Assembly: GCF_910594005.1 (NCBI RefSeq)
Contig: NC_057828.1
Coordinates: 4,104,235-4,168,234, forward strand
Length of the DNA: 64,000 bases
Reading direction: 5' to 3'
Source of the DNA: Cervus elaphus
Lineage: Eukaryota; Chordata; Mammalia; Artiodactyla; Cervidae
Part shown: positions 1 to 13,400 of the stretch, one piece after another
Numbering within the stretch: position 1 is the first letter of the stretch
Layout of the letters: each line of letters starts with the position of its first letter
The notes under the pieces: model-generated
The model's database searches: none
What the model was told of the DNA's origin: nothing
Seen by the model: the letters and a program-made list of their open reading frames with translations, nothing else
Program-made: the position numbers and the translations under genes

Positions 1-3000
1 TGAGGAGCATGAAAAGGTGTTAGAAATATTAGGAGCATGAAAAGCTGTGAAAAATACGAGGAGCATGAAAAGGTGTGACAAATACGAAGAGTTTGAAAAC
101 TTGTGAAAAATACGAGGAGCATGAAAGGGTCTGGAAAATACGAGGAGCCTGAAATGTTCTGAAAAATCCGAAGCGCATGAAAAGATGTGAAAAAAACGAG
201 GAGCATGAAAAGGTGTGAAAAAAACAAAGAGCATGAAAAGGAGTGAAAAATACGAAGAGCATGAAAAGGGGTGAAAAATACGAGGAGAATGAAAATGTGT
301 GAAAAATACGAGGAGCATGAAAAGGTGTGAAAAATACGAGAGCATGAAAAGGTCTGGAAAATACGAGGAGCATGAAAAGGTCTGAAAAATACAAGGAACA
401 TGAAAAGGCCTGAAATATAGGAGGAGCATGAAAAGGTTTGAAAAATACGAGAAGCAAAACACGGTCTAAAAAATGCGAGGAGCATGAAAAGGTCTGAAAA
501 ATATGTAGAGTATGAAAAGGTGTCAAAAACATGAGGAGCATGAAAAGATGTCCAAAATATGAGGAGCATGAAAAGCTGTCAAAAATATGAGGAGCATGTA
601 AAGGTGTGAAAAATATGAGGAGAATGAAACGGTCTGAAAAATAGGAGCAGCATGAAACAGTGTGAAAAATAAGAGGAGCATGAAATGGTGTGAAAAAAAT
701 GAGGAGCATGAAAAGATCTGAAAATTAAGAGGAGCATGTAAAGGTCTGAAAAATACGAGGAGCATGAAAAGCTCTGAAAAAAACGAGGAGCTAGAAAAGG
801 TCTGAAATATACGAGGAGCAAGAAAAGGTCTGAAAAATATGAAGAGCATGAAAAGGTGTGAAAAATACAAGGAGCATGAAAAGGTGAGAAAAACACGAAG
901 AGCTGGAAAAGGTGTGAAAAACACGAAGAGCATCAAAAGTTTTGAAAAATATCAAAAGCATGAAAAGGTCTGAAAAATATGAAGAGCATAATAAGGTGTC
1001 AAAAATATGAGGAGCATTAAAAGCTGTTGAAAATATGAGAAGCATGTAACGGTGTGAAAAATATGAGGAGCATGAAACTGCATGAAAAATTAGAGGAGGA
1101 TGAAACGGTGTGAAAAATATGAAGAGCATGAAAAGGTGTGAAAAATATGAGGAGCATGAAACAGTCTGAAAAACACGAGATCATGAAACGGAGTGAAAAA
1201 CAGGAAGAGCATGGAAAGCTGTGAAAAATATCAAGATCATGAAAAGGTACGAAAAATATGAAGAGTATGAAAACGTGTCAAAAATATGAAGAGCATGAAA
1301 AGGTGTGAAAAATACGAAGAGCCTGAAAAGGTGTGAAAAATACGAAGAGCTTGAAAAGGTGTGACAAATACGAAGAGCATGTAAATTTGTGAAATATACG
1401 AGGAGCATGAAAAGGTCTGAAAAATACGAGGAGCATGAAATGGTCTGAAAAATACGAGGAGCATGAAAAGGTGTCAAAAATGTGAGGAGCATGAAAAGGT
1501 GTGAAAAATATGAAAAACATGAAAAGCTGTGAAAAATATGAGGATCATGAAACAGTCTGAAAAACACGAGATCATGAAACAGAGTGAAAAACACGAAGAG
1601 CATGGAAAGCTGTGAAAAATATCAAGAGCATGAAAATGTCTGAAAAATATGAAGAGCATGAAAAAGTGTCAAAAATATGAAGAGCAATGAAAAGGTGTGA
1701 AAAATACGAAGAGCCTGAAAAGGTGTGAAAAACACGAAGAGCATGAAAAGGTGTGAAAAATACGAAGAGGTTGAAAAGGAGTGACAAAAACGAAGAGCAT
1801 GTAAAGTTGTGAAAAATACAAGGAGCATGAAAAGGTCTGAAAAATACGAGGAGCATGAAAAGGTCTGAAAAATACGAGGAACATGAAACGGTCTGAAAAA
1901 TACGAGGAGCATGAAAAGGTCTGAAAAACACGAAGAGCATGAAAAGGTGTGAAAATATCAAGAGCTTGAAAAGGTGTGAAAAATATGAGGAACATGAAAA
2001 AGTCTGAAAAATATGTAGAGCACGAAAAGTTGTCAAAAATATGCGGAGCATGAAACGGTGTCAAAAATATAAAGAGCATGAAAAGGTGTCAAAAATATGA
2101 GTAGCATGTAAAGGTGTCAAAAATAAGACGAGCATGAAACTGTATAAAAAATATGAGGAGCATGAAACGGATTTGAAAAATATGAAGAGCATGAAAAGGT
2201 TTGAAAAACACGAAGAGCATGAAAATGTGTGAAAAATATCAAGAGCATGAAAAGATCTGAAATATATGTAGAGCACGATAAGGTGTGAAAAATATGAAGA
2301 ACATGAAATGGTGTGAAAAACACGAAGAGCATGAAAATGTGTGAAAAAAACTAGGAACATGAAAAGGTGTGAAAAAATTCGAGGAGCATGAAAAGGTGTG
2401 TAAAATACGAGGAGCATGAAAATGCGTGAAAATATGAAGAGCATGAAAGGGTATGAAAAATATGAGGAGCCTCAAACGGTGTGAAAAATATGAAGAGCAT
2501 GTAAAGGTTTGAAAAATATAAGGAGCATGAAAACGTGTGAAAAATATGAGGAGAATGAAACGGTCGGAAATATTCGAGAGCATGAAAGGTGTGAAAAAAA
2601 AAGAGCATGAAAAGCTGTGAAAAATATGAAGAGCATGAAAACGTCTGAAAAATATAAAGAGCATGAAAAGGTGTGAAAAATATGAAGAGCAAGAAAAGGT
2701 GTGAAAAATACGAGGTGTATGAAAAGGTGTGAAAAACACGAAGAGCATGAAACGGTGTGAAAAATACGAAGAGCTTGAAAAGGTGTGACAAATCCGAAGA
2801 GCATGAAAAGCTGTGAAAAATAATGAAGAGCATGAAAAGGTGTGACAAATACGAAGAGTTTGAAAAGTTGTGAAAAATACGAGGAGCATGAAAAGGTCTG
2901 GAAAATACGAGGAGCCAGAAATGTTCTGAAAAATACGAGGAGCATGAAAAGTTGTGAAAAATACGAGGAGCATGAAAAGGTGTGAAAAATACAAAGAGCA

Positions 3001-6000
3001 TGATAAGGAGTGAAAAATACGAATAACATGAAAAGGGGTGAAAAATACGAGGAGAATGAAAATGTGTGAAAAATAATGAGGAGCATGACAAGGTGTGATA
3101 AATACGAAGAGTTTGAAAAGTTGTGAAAAATACGAGGAGCATGAAAAGGTCTGGAAAATACGAGGAGCCTGAAAGGTTCTGAAAAATACGGGGAGCATGA
3201 AAAGATGTGAAAAATACGAGGAGCATGAAAAGGTGTGAAAAATACAAAGAGCATGAAAAGGAGTGAAAAATACGAATAGCATGAAAAGGGGTGAAAAATA
3301 CGAGGAGCATGAAAAGGTCTGAAAAATACGAGGTGGATGAAAAGGTCTGAAAAATATGACGAGCTAGAAAAGGTCTGAAAAATATGAGGAGCTAGAAAAG
3401 GTCTGAAAAATATGAAGAGCCTGAAAAGGTGTGAAAAATATAAAGAGCATGAAATGTGGGGGAAAATACGAGGAAGATGAAAAGGTGTGAAAAATACAAG
3501 GAGCATGAATAGGTGTGAAAAATACGAGGAGCATGAAAAAGTTTGAAAAATACAAGGAGCATGAAATGGTATGAAAAATATTAGGATCTTGAAAAGGTCT
3601 GAAAAACATGAAGGGCCTGAAAAGGTGTGAAAAATATGAAGAGCATGAAAAGGTCTGAAAAATATGAAGAACACGAAAAGGTGTGAAAATTATGAAGAGT
3701 ACGACAAGTTCTGAAATACATGAAGACCACGAAAAGGTGTGAAAAATACAAGGATCACGAAAAGGTGTGAAAAATACGAAGAGCGCGAAAACATGTGAAA
3801 AATAGGAGGAGCAAGAACAGGTGTGAAAAATACGCGGAGCATTAAAAGGTGTGAACAACATGAGAACCATGAAAAGATGTGAAAAATACGAGGAGCATGA
3901 AAAAGTCTGAAAAATACGAAGAGGATGAAAAGGTCTGAAAAATATGAAGAGCATGAAAAGGTCTGAAAAACACGAGGAGCATGAAAAAGTCTGAAAAATA
4001 CAAGGAGCTTGAAAAGGTCTGAGAATTATGAGGAGCATGAAAAGGTGTGAAAAATACGAGGAGCATGAAAAGGTGTCAAAAATGTGAGGAGCATGAAAAG
4101 GTCTGAAAAATATGAGGAGCATGAAATGGTGTGAAAAATACGAGGAGCATGAAAAGGCCTTAAAAAAGAGGAGGAGTATAAAAAGGTCTGAAAAATACGA
4201 GGAGCATGAAAAGGTCTGGAAAATATGAAGAGCCTGATAAGGTGTGAAAAATATGAGGAGCATGAAAATGTGTGAAAAATACGTGGAGCATGAAAAGGCA
4301 TGAAAAATACGAGGAGCATCAAAAGGTGTGAAAAATGCAAGGAGCATGAAAAGGCATGAAAAATACGAGGAGCATGAAAAGGTGTGAAAAATACGTGGAG
4401 CATGAAAAGGCATGAAAAATACGAGGAGCATGAAAATGTGTGAAAAATACGTGGAGCATGAAAAGGCATGAAAAATACGAGGAGCATCAAAAGGTGTGAA
4501 AAATGCAAGGAGCATGAAAAGGTGTGAAAAATACGAGGAGCATGAAAAGGTGTGAAAAATATGCAGAGCATGAAAAGGTCTGAAAAATATGAAGAGCCCG
4601 AAAAGGTGTGAAAAATATGAAGAGCATGAAAAGGTTTGAGAAATACGAGGAGCATGAAAAGGTGTGAAAAATACGAGGAGCATGAAACGGTGTGAAAAAT
4701 ACGAGGAACATGAAAAGGTCTGAAAAACACTAAGAGCCCGAAAAGGTGTGAAAAATAGGAGGAGCACGAAAAGTTGTGAAAAATCCGACGAGCATGGAAA
4801 GGTGTGAAAAATTAGAGGAGCCTGAAAAGGTCTGAAAATTACGAGGAGCATGAAAAGATGTGAAAAATATGAAGACCATGAAAAGGTCTGAAAAATATGA
4901 AGAGCCTGAAAAGGTGTGGAAAAAAATGAAGAGCAGGAAAAGTTGTGAAAATAGGAAGAGCACGAAAACGTTGAATAATACGATTAGCAAGAAAAGGTCT
5001 GAGAAATACGAGGAGCATGAAAAGGTGCAAAAAATATGAGGAGCATGAAAAGGTGTGAAAAATTCGAGGAGCATGAAAATGTGGGAATAATTAGAGGAGC
5101 ATGAAAAGGTGTGAAAAATACGATGAGCATGAAAAGGTGTGAAAAATATGAGGAGCATGAAAAGGTGTGAAAAATACGAGGAGCATGAAAAGGTGTGAAA
5201 AATACGAGGAGCATGAAAAGGTCTGAGAAATACGAGGAGCATGAAAAGGTCTTAAAAATACGAAGAGCTTGAAAAGGTCTGAGAAATACCAGGAGCATGA
5301 AAAAGTCTGAAAATACGAGGAGCATGAAAAGGTCTGAAAAATATGAAGAGCATGAAAACGTCTGAAAAATATGAGGAGCATGAAAAGGTCTGAAAAACAA
5401 TAAGAGCCCGAAAAGGTGTGAAAAATAGAAGGAGCATGAAAAGTGTGAAAAATACGAGGAGCTGGAAAGGTGTGAAAAATATGAAGAGCACGAAAAGGTG
5501 TGAAAAATACGAGGAACATGAAAAAGTCTGAAAAATATGAAGAGCCTGAAAAGGTGTTAAAAATATGAAGACCATGAAAAGGTCTGAAAATTATGAAGAG
5601 CAGGAAAAGGTGTGAAAAATATGAAGAGCCCGAAAAGGTCTGAAATATATGAGCACCACGGACATGTGTGAAAAATACTAAGAACATAAAAATGTGTGAA
5701 AAATACGAGGAGCCTGCTAATGTGTGAAAAATACGAGTAGCATGAAAAGGTGTGAAAAATACGTAGAGCATGAAAAGGCGTGAAAAATACGAGGAGAATG
5801 AAAAGGTGTGAAAAATGCAAGGAACATGAAAAGTTGTGAAAAATCCGAGGAGCATGAAAAGGTCTGAAAAATACGAGGAGCATGAAAAGGGGTGAAAAAT
5901 ACGAGGAGCATGAAAAGGTCTGAAAATATGAAGAGCCTGAACAGGTGTGAAGAATATGAAGGGCATGAAAAGGTGTGAAAAATACGAGGAGCATGATAAG

Positions 6001-6865
6001 GCGTGAAAAATCCGTGGAGCATGAAAAGGTGTGAAAAATACGAGGAGCATGAAAAGGGTTGAAAAATACGAGGAGTGTGAAAAGTTGTGAAAAATACGAG
6101 GAGTATGAAAAGGTCTAAAAAATACGAGGAGCATGAAAAGGTCTGAAAAAATACAAGGAGCATGAAATGGTGTGAAGAATACGAGGAGCATGAAAAGGTG
6201 TGAAAATTCCGAGAAGCATGAAAAGGTATGAAAAATACGAGGAGCATGAAAAGGCCTGAAATATATGAGGAGCATGAAAAGGTGTTAAAAATACGAGGAG
6301 CATGAAAATGTCTGAAAAATATGAAGAGCCTGAAAAGGTGTGAAAACTATGAAGAACACGAAAAGGTGTGAAAAATATGAAGACCATGAAAAGGTTTGAA
6401 AAATATGAAAAGCCTGCAAAGGTGTGAAAAAAATGAAGGGCAGAAAAAGTGTGAAAAATATGAGGAGCATGAAAAGGTGTGAAAAATTCGAGGAGAATGA
6501 AAAGGCCTGAAAAATAGGAGGAATATAAAAAGGTCTGAAAAAACGAGGAGCATGAAAAGGTCTGGAAAATATGAAGAGCCTGATAAGGTGTGAAAAATAT
6601 GAGGAGCAAAAAAGATCTGAAAAATATGAAGAACACGAAAAGGTGTGAAAAATACGAGGAGCATGAAAAGGTCTGAAAAATAAGAGGAACATGAAAAGGT
6701 GTGAAAAATATGAAGACCATGAAAATGTCTGAAAAATATGAAGAGCCTGAAAAGGTGTGAAAAGAATGAAGAACAGGATAAGTTGTGTAAAATAGGAAGA
6801 GCACGAAAAGTTTGAAAAATACGAGGAGCATGAAAAGGTGTGAAAAATACGAGGAGCATGAAAAG
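1..6865. repeat. Left sub-domain of the 28-bp array, TACGAGGAGC-rich
   Basis: Units here are dominated by the TACGAGGAGCATGAAAAGG form, especially from 4,000 to 6,900. They lack the GAATCTGTATG variant that marks the rest of the array from about 6,970 onward (for example near 9,927, 10,228, 11,408, 14,253, 22,560 and 31,929). The switch toward TATGAAGAGC and GTGTCAAAAATATG units occurs near 6,850-6,900. I read this as two separately homogenised sub-families within one array. The boundary is approximate and was judged by eye. Confidence 0.55.
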
Positions 6866-9820
6866 GTGTCAAAAATATGAGGAGAATGAAAAGGTGTGTA
6901 AAATATGAAGAGCATGAAAAGGTGTCAAATATATGAGGAACATGTAAAGGTGTGAAAAATATGAGGAGCATGAATCTGTATGAAAAATATGAGGAGCATG
7001 AAACGGTGTGAAAAATATGAAGAGCATGAAAAGGTGTGAAAAATATGAGGAGCATGAAAAGGTGTAAAAAATATGAAGAGCATGAAATGTGTGAAAAACA
7101 CGAAGGGCACGCAAAGGTGTGAAAAATACGAAGAGCTTGAAAAGGTGTGACAAATAAGAAGAGCATGAAAAGGTGTGAAAAATATGAGGAGTTTGAAAAG
7201 GTCTGAACAATACGAGAGCATGAAAAGGTGTGAAAAACACAAAGAGCATGAAAATGTGTGAAAAATAAGAACAGCCTAAAAGGTGTGAAAAACACGAAGA
7301 GCATGAAAATGTGTGAAAAATAAGAACAGCCTAAAAGGTGTGAAAAACATGAACAGCATGAAAAGGTCCGAAAAAAAAACGAAGAGCTTGAAAAGGTGTG
7401 ACAAATACAAACAGCATGAAAAGCTGTGAAAAATACGAGGAGCATGAAAAGGTGTGAAAAATACGAGGAGCAAGAAAAGTCTGAAAAATACGAGGAGCAA
7501 AAAAGGGTGAAAAATATGAAGAGCATGAAACGTGTGATAAATAAATGGAGCATGAAAAGGTCTGAAAAATACGAGGAGCATTAAAAGGTCTGAAAAATAC
7601 GAGCAGCATGAAAAGGACTGCAATATATGAAGAGCATGAAAAGGTGTCAAAAATGTGAGGAGCTGGTAGAGGTGTGAAAAATATGAGGAGAATGAAACTG
7701 TGTGAAAAATCTGAGGAGCATGAAATGGTGTGAAATATACGAGGAGCATGAAAAGGTGTGTAAAATACGAGGAGCATGAAAATATGTGAAAAATATGAAG
7801 AGCATGAAAGGGTATGAAAAATATGAGGAGCATGAAACGGTGTGAAAAATAAGAGGAGCATGAAATGGTGTGAAAAAATGAGGAGCATGAAAAGATCTGA
7901 AAATTAAGAGGAGCATTTAAAGATCTGAAAAATACGAGGAGCATGAAAAGCTCTGAGAAATACAAGGAGCATGAAAAGGTATGAAACATACGAGGAGCAT
8001 GAAAATGTCTGAAAAATATGAAGAGCATGAAAAGGTGTCAAAAATATAAGGAGCATGAAAAGGTGTGAAAAATACGAAGAGCAGGAAAAGGTGTGAAAAA
8101 TACGAAGAGCAGGAAAAGGTGTGAAAATTTTCAAAAGCATGAAAAGGTCTGAAAAATATGAAGAGCATGATAAGGTGTCAAAAATATGAGGAGCATTAAA
8201 AGGTGTCAAAAATATGAGAAGCATGTAAAGGTTTGAAACATATGAGGAGCATGAAACTGTATGAAAAATTAGAGGAGGATGAAACGGTGTGAAAAATATG
8301 AAGAGCATGAAAAGGTGTGAAAAATATGAGGAGCATGAAACACTCTGAAAAACACGAGATAATGAAATAGAGTGAGCAACACGAAGAGCAGGGAAAGCTG
8401 TGAAAAATATCAAGAGCATGAAAAGGTCTGAAAAATATGAAAAGCATGAAAACGTGTCAAAAATATGAAGAGCATGAAAAGGTGTGAAAAATACGAAGAG
8501 CCTGAAAAGGTGTGAAAAACACGAAGAGCATGAAAAGGTGTGAAAAATACGAAGAGCTTGAAAAGGTGTGACAAATATGAAAAGCATGTAAAGTTGTGAA
8601 AAATACGAGGAGCATGAAAAGGTCTGAAAAATAGGAGGAGCATGAAGACGTCTGAAAAATACGATGAGCATCAAAAGGTCTGAAAAATATGTAGAGCATG
8701 AAAACGTGTCAAAAATATGGGGAGCATGAAAAGGTGTCAAAAATATGAAGAGCATGAAACGGTGTCAAAAATATGAGTAGCATGTAAAGGATGAAAAATA
8801 AGAGGAGCATGAATTTGTATAAAAAATATGAGGAGCATGAAACGGTGTGAAAAATATGAAGAGCATGAAAAGGTGTGAAAAATATGAGGAGCATGGAAAG
8901 GTGTAAAAAATTTGAAGAGCATGAAATGTGTGAAAAACACGAAGGGCACACAAAGGTGTGAAAAATATCAAGAGCATGAAAAAGTCGGAAAAATATGAAG
9001 ACCATGAAAAGGTGTGAAAAATATCAAGAGCATGAAAGATGTGAAAAACACGAAGGGCATGAAAAGGTGTGAAAAATATCAAGAGCATGAAAAGGTCTGA
9101 GGAATATATAGAGCATGAAAAGGTATGAAAAATTCAAAGAGCATGAAAAGATGTGAAAAATACGAAGAGCATGAAAAGTTGTGAAAAATACCAGGAGCAT
9201 GAAAAGGTGTGAAAAATACTAGGAGCATGAAAAGGTGTGAAATGTACGAGGAGCATAAAAATGTCTGAAAAATACGAGAGCATGAAAAGGTGTGAAAAAC
9301 ACGAAGAGCATGAAAAGCTGTGAAAAATATAAAAAGCATGAAAAGGTCTGAAAAATATGAAGAGCATGAAAAGGTGTGAAAAACATGCAGAGCATGTAAA
9401 AGTGTGGAAAATAAGAAGAGCATGAAAAGGTGTGACAAATATGAAGAGCATGAAAAGTTGTGAAAAATACGAGGAGCATGAAAAGTTGTGAAAATTACCA
9501 GGAGCATGAAAAGGTGTGACAAATACAAACAGCATGAAAACTTGTGAAAAATACGAGGAGCATTAAAATGTCTGAAAAATACGAGAGCATGAAAAGGTAT
9601 GAAAAACACGAAGAGCATGAAAAGCTGTGAAAAATATAAAAAGCATGAAAAGTTGTGAAAAATACGAGGAGCATGAAAAGGTTTGAAGAATATGAATAGC
9701 ATGAAAAAGTGTGAAAAGTACGTGGAGCATGAAAAGGTCTGAACATACAAGGAGCATGAAAACATCTTCAAAATACGAGGCACATGAAAAGGTCTGAAAA
9801 ATATGTAGAGCATGAACAGG

Positions 9821-10436
9821 TGTCAAAAATATGAGGAGAATGAAAAGGTGTGAAAAATATGAAGAGCATGAAAAGGTGTCAAAAATATGAGGAGCATGTA
9901 AAGGTGTGGAAAATATGAGTAGCATGAATCTGTATGAAAAATATGAGGAGCATGAAACGGTGTGAAAAATATGAAGAGCATGAAAAGGTGTGAAAATTAT
10001 GAGGAGTATGAAAACGTCTTAAAAATACGATGAGCATGAAAAGATCTGAAAAACATGTGGAGCATGAAAAGGTGTCAAAAATATGAGGAGAATGAAAAGG
10101 TGTGTAAAATATGAAGAGCATGAAAAGGTGTCAAAAATATGAGGAGAATGAAAAGGTGTGAAAAATATGAAGAGCATGAAAAGGTGTCAAAAATATGAGG
10201 AGCATGTAAAGGTGTGGAAAATATGAGTAGCATGAATCTGTATGAAAAATATGAGGAGCATGAAACGGTGTGAAAAATATGAAGAGCATGAAAAGGTGTG
10301 AAAATTATGAGGAGTATGAAAACGTCTTAAAAATACGAGGAGCATGAAAAGATCTGAAAAACATGTGGAGCATGAAAAGGTGTCAAAAATATGAGGAGAA
10401 TGAAAAGGTGTGTAAAACATGAAGAGCATGAAAAGG
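9821..10436. repeat. Tandem duplication of a 308-bp (11-unit) block
   Basis: The segment from 9,821 is repeated from 10,129, an offset of 308 bp or exactly eleven 28-bp units. Both copies carry the same rare variants in the same order: a GGAAAATATGAGTAGC unit (near 9,907 and 10,215), GAATCTGTATG, and an AAAACGTCTTAAAAATACGA unit. A third, partial start follows at 10,437 and then diverges. Shared private variants across eleven units mean a duplication of the whole block, not independent mutation. Confidence 0.85.
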
Positions 10437-13400
10437 TGTCAAATATATGAGGAACATGTAAAGGTGTGAAAAATATGAGGAGCATGAATCTGTATGAAAA
10501 ATATGAGGAGCATGAAACGGTGTGAAAAATATGAAGAGCATGAAAAGGTGTGAAAAATATGAGGAGCATGAAAAGGTGTAAAAAATATGAAGAGCATGAA
10601 ATGTGTGAAAAACACGAAGGGCACGCAAAGGTGTGAAAAATACGAAGAGCTTGAAAAGGTGTGACAAATAAGAAGAGCATGAAAAGGTGTGAAAAATATG
10701 AGGAGTTTGAAAAGGTCTGAACAATACGAGAGCATGAAAAGGTGTGAAAAACACAAAGAGCATGAAAATGTGTGAAAAATAAGAACAGCCTAAAAGGTGT
10801 GAAAAACACGAAGAGCATGAAAAGGTCCGAAAAAAAAACGAAGAGCTTGAAAAGGAGTGGCAAATACAAACACCATGAAAAGCTGTGAAAGATACGAGGA
10901 GCATGAAAAGGTGTGAAAAATATGAAGAGCATGAAATGTGTGAAAAACACGAAGGGCATGCAAAGGTGTGAAAAATACGAAGAGCTTGAAAAGGTGTGAC
11001 AAATATGAAGAGCATGAAAAGGTGTGAAGAATATCAAGAGCATGAAAAGGTCTGAGGAATATGAAGAGCATGAAAAGGTATGAAAAATTCAAAGAGCATG
11101 AAAAGATGTGAAAAATACAAAGAGCATGAAAAGGTGTAAAAAATAGGAAGAGCATGAAAAGGTGTCAAAAATATGAGGAGCATGAAAAGGTGTGAAAAAT
11201 ATGAAGACCATGAAAAGGTGTGAAAAATATCAAGAGCATGAAACGGTCTGAAAAATATGAGGAGCAGGAAACTGTCTGAAAAATATGAGGGGCATGAAAA
11301 ACTGTCAAAAATATGAGGAGAATGAAAAGGTGTGAAAAATATGAAGAGCATAAAAAGGTGTCAAAAATATGAGGAGCTTGTAAAGGTGTGAAAAATATGA
11401 GGAGCATGAATCTGTATGAAAAATATGAGGAGCTTGAAACGGTGTGAAAAATATGAAGAGCATGAAAAGGTGTGAAAAACACGAAGGGCATGCAAAGGTG
11501 TGAAAAATAAGCAGAGCTTGAAAAGGTGTGACAAATATGAAGAGCATGAAAAGGTGTGAAAAATATCAAGAGCATGAAAGATGTGAAAAACACGAAGGGC
11601 ATGAAAAGGTGTGAAAAATATCAATAGCATGAAAAGGTCTGAGGAATATGAAGAGCATGAAAAGGTATGAAAATTTCAAAGAGCATGAAAAGATGTGAAA
11701 AATATGAAGACCATGAAAAGTTGTGAAAAATACCAGGAGCATGAAAAGGTGTGAAAAGTACGAGGAGCATTAAAATGTCTGAAAAATACGAGAGCATGAA
11801 AAGGTGTGAAAAACACGAAGAGCATGAAAAGCTGTGAAAAATATAAAAAGCATGAAAAGGTCTGAAAAATATGAAGAGCATGAAAAGGTGTGAAAAATAT
11901 GAAGAGCATGAAAAAATGTGAAAAATAAGAAGAGCACGAAAAGGTGTGAAAAACATGCAGAGCATGTAAAAGTGCGGAAAATAAGAAGAGCATGAAAAGG
12001 TGAGACAAATATGAAGAGCATGAAAAGGTCTGAAAAATACGAGGAGAATGAAAACGTCTTAAAAATACGAGGCACATGAAACGGTCTGAAAAATATGTAG
12101 AGCATGAACAGGTGTCAAAAATATGAGGAGAATGAAAAGGTGTGAAAAATATGAAGAGCATGAAAAGGTGTCAAAAATATGGGGAGCATGAAACGGTGTG
12201 GAAAATGTGAAGAGCATGAAAAGGTGTCAAAAATAGGAGGAGCCTGAAAAAGTGTGAAAATATGAGGAGCATGAAAAGGTGTCAAAAATATGAGGAGCAT
12301 GAAAAGGTGTGAAAAATATGAGGAGCATGAAAAGGTGTGAAAAATATGAAGAGCTCAAAAGATTTCAAAAATATGAGGAGCATGAAAAGTTGTAAAAAAT
12401 ATGAAGACCATGAAAAGGTGTGAAAAATATCAAGAGCATGAAACAGTCTGAAAAATATGAGGAGCAGGAAAGTGTCTGAAAAATATGAGGGGCATGAAAA
12501 ACTGTCAAAAATTTGTGGAGCATGAAATGGTGTGAAAAAAGTGAAGAGCATGAAAAGGTGTGAAAAATATGACGAGCATGAAACGGTGGGAAATATACGA
12601 AGAGCATGAAAAGGTGTGAAAAACATGAAGAGCGTGAAAAGGTGTGAAAAATATCAAGAGCATGAAACGGCCTGAAAAATTTGAAAAGCAGGAAAAGGTG
12701 TGAAAAACACGAAGAGCATGAAAAGGTTTGAAAAATACGAAGAGCATGAAAAGGTCTGCAAAAAACGAGAAGCAGGGAAAGGTCTGAAATATACGAGGAG
12801 CATGAAAAGGTCTGAAAAATACGAGGAGCATGAAAAGGTGTGAAAAATATGAGGAGAATGAAATGGTCTGAAAAAACGAGGTGCATGAAAAGGTGTGAAA
12901 AATACGAGGAACATGAAAAGGTGTGAAAATTATCAAAACCATGAAAAGGTCTGAAAAATATGAAGAGAATGATAAGGTGTCAATAATATGAGGAGCATTA
13001 AAAGGTGTCGAAAATATGTGAAGCATGTAAAGGTGTGAAAAATATGAAGAGCATGAAAAGGTGTGAAAAAGATCAAGAGCATGAAAGATGTGAAAAACAC
13101 GAAGGGCATGAAAAGGTGTGAAAAATATCAAGAGCATGAAAAGGTCTGAAAAATATGAAAAGCATGAAAACGTGTCAAAAATAAGAAGAGCATGAAAAGG
13201 TCTGAAATCTACGAAGAGCATGAAAAGTTGTGAAAATTACCAGGAGCATGAAAAGGTGTGAAAAATACTAGGAGCATGAAAAGGTGTGAAAAGTACGAGG
13301 AGCATTAAAATGTCTGAAAAATACGAGAGCATGAAAAGGTATGAAAAACACGAAGAGCATGAAAAGCTGTGAAAAATACAAAGAGCATGAAAAGGTCTGA

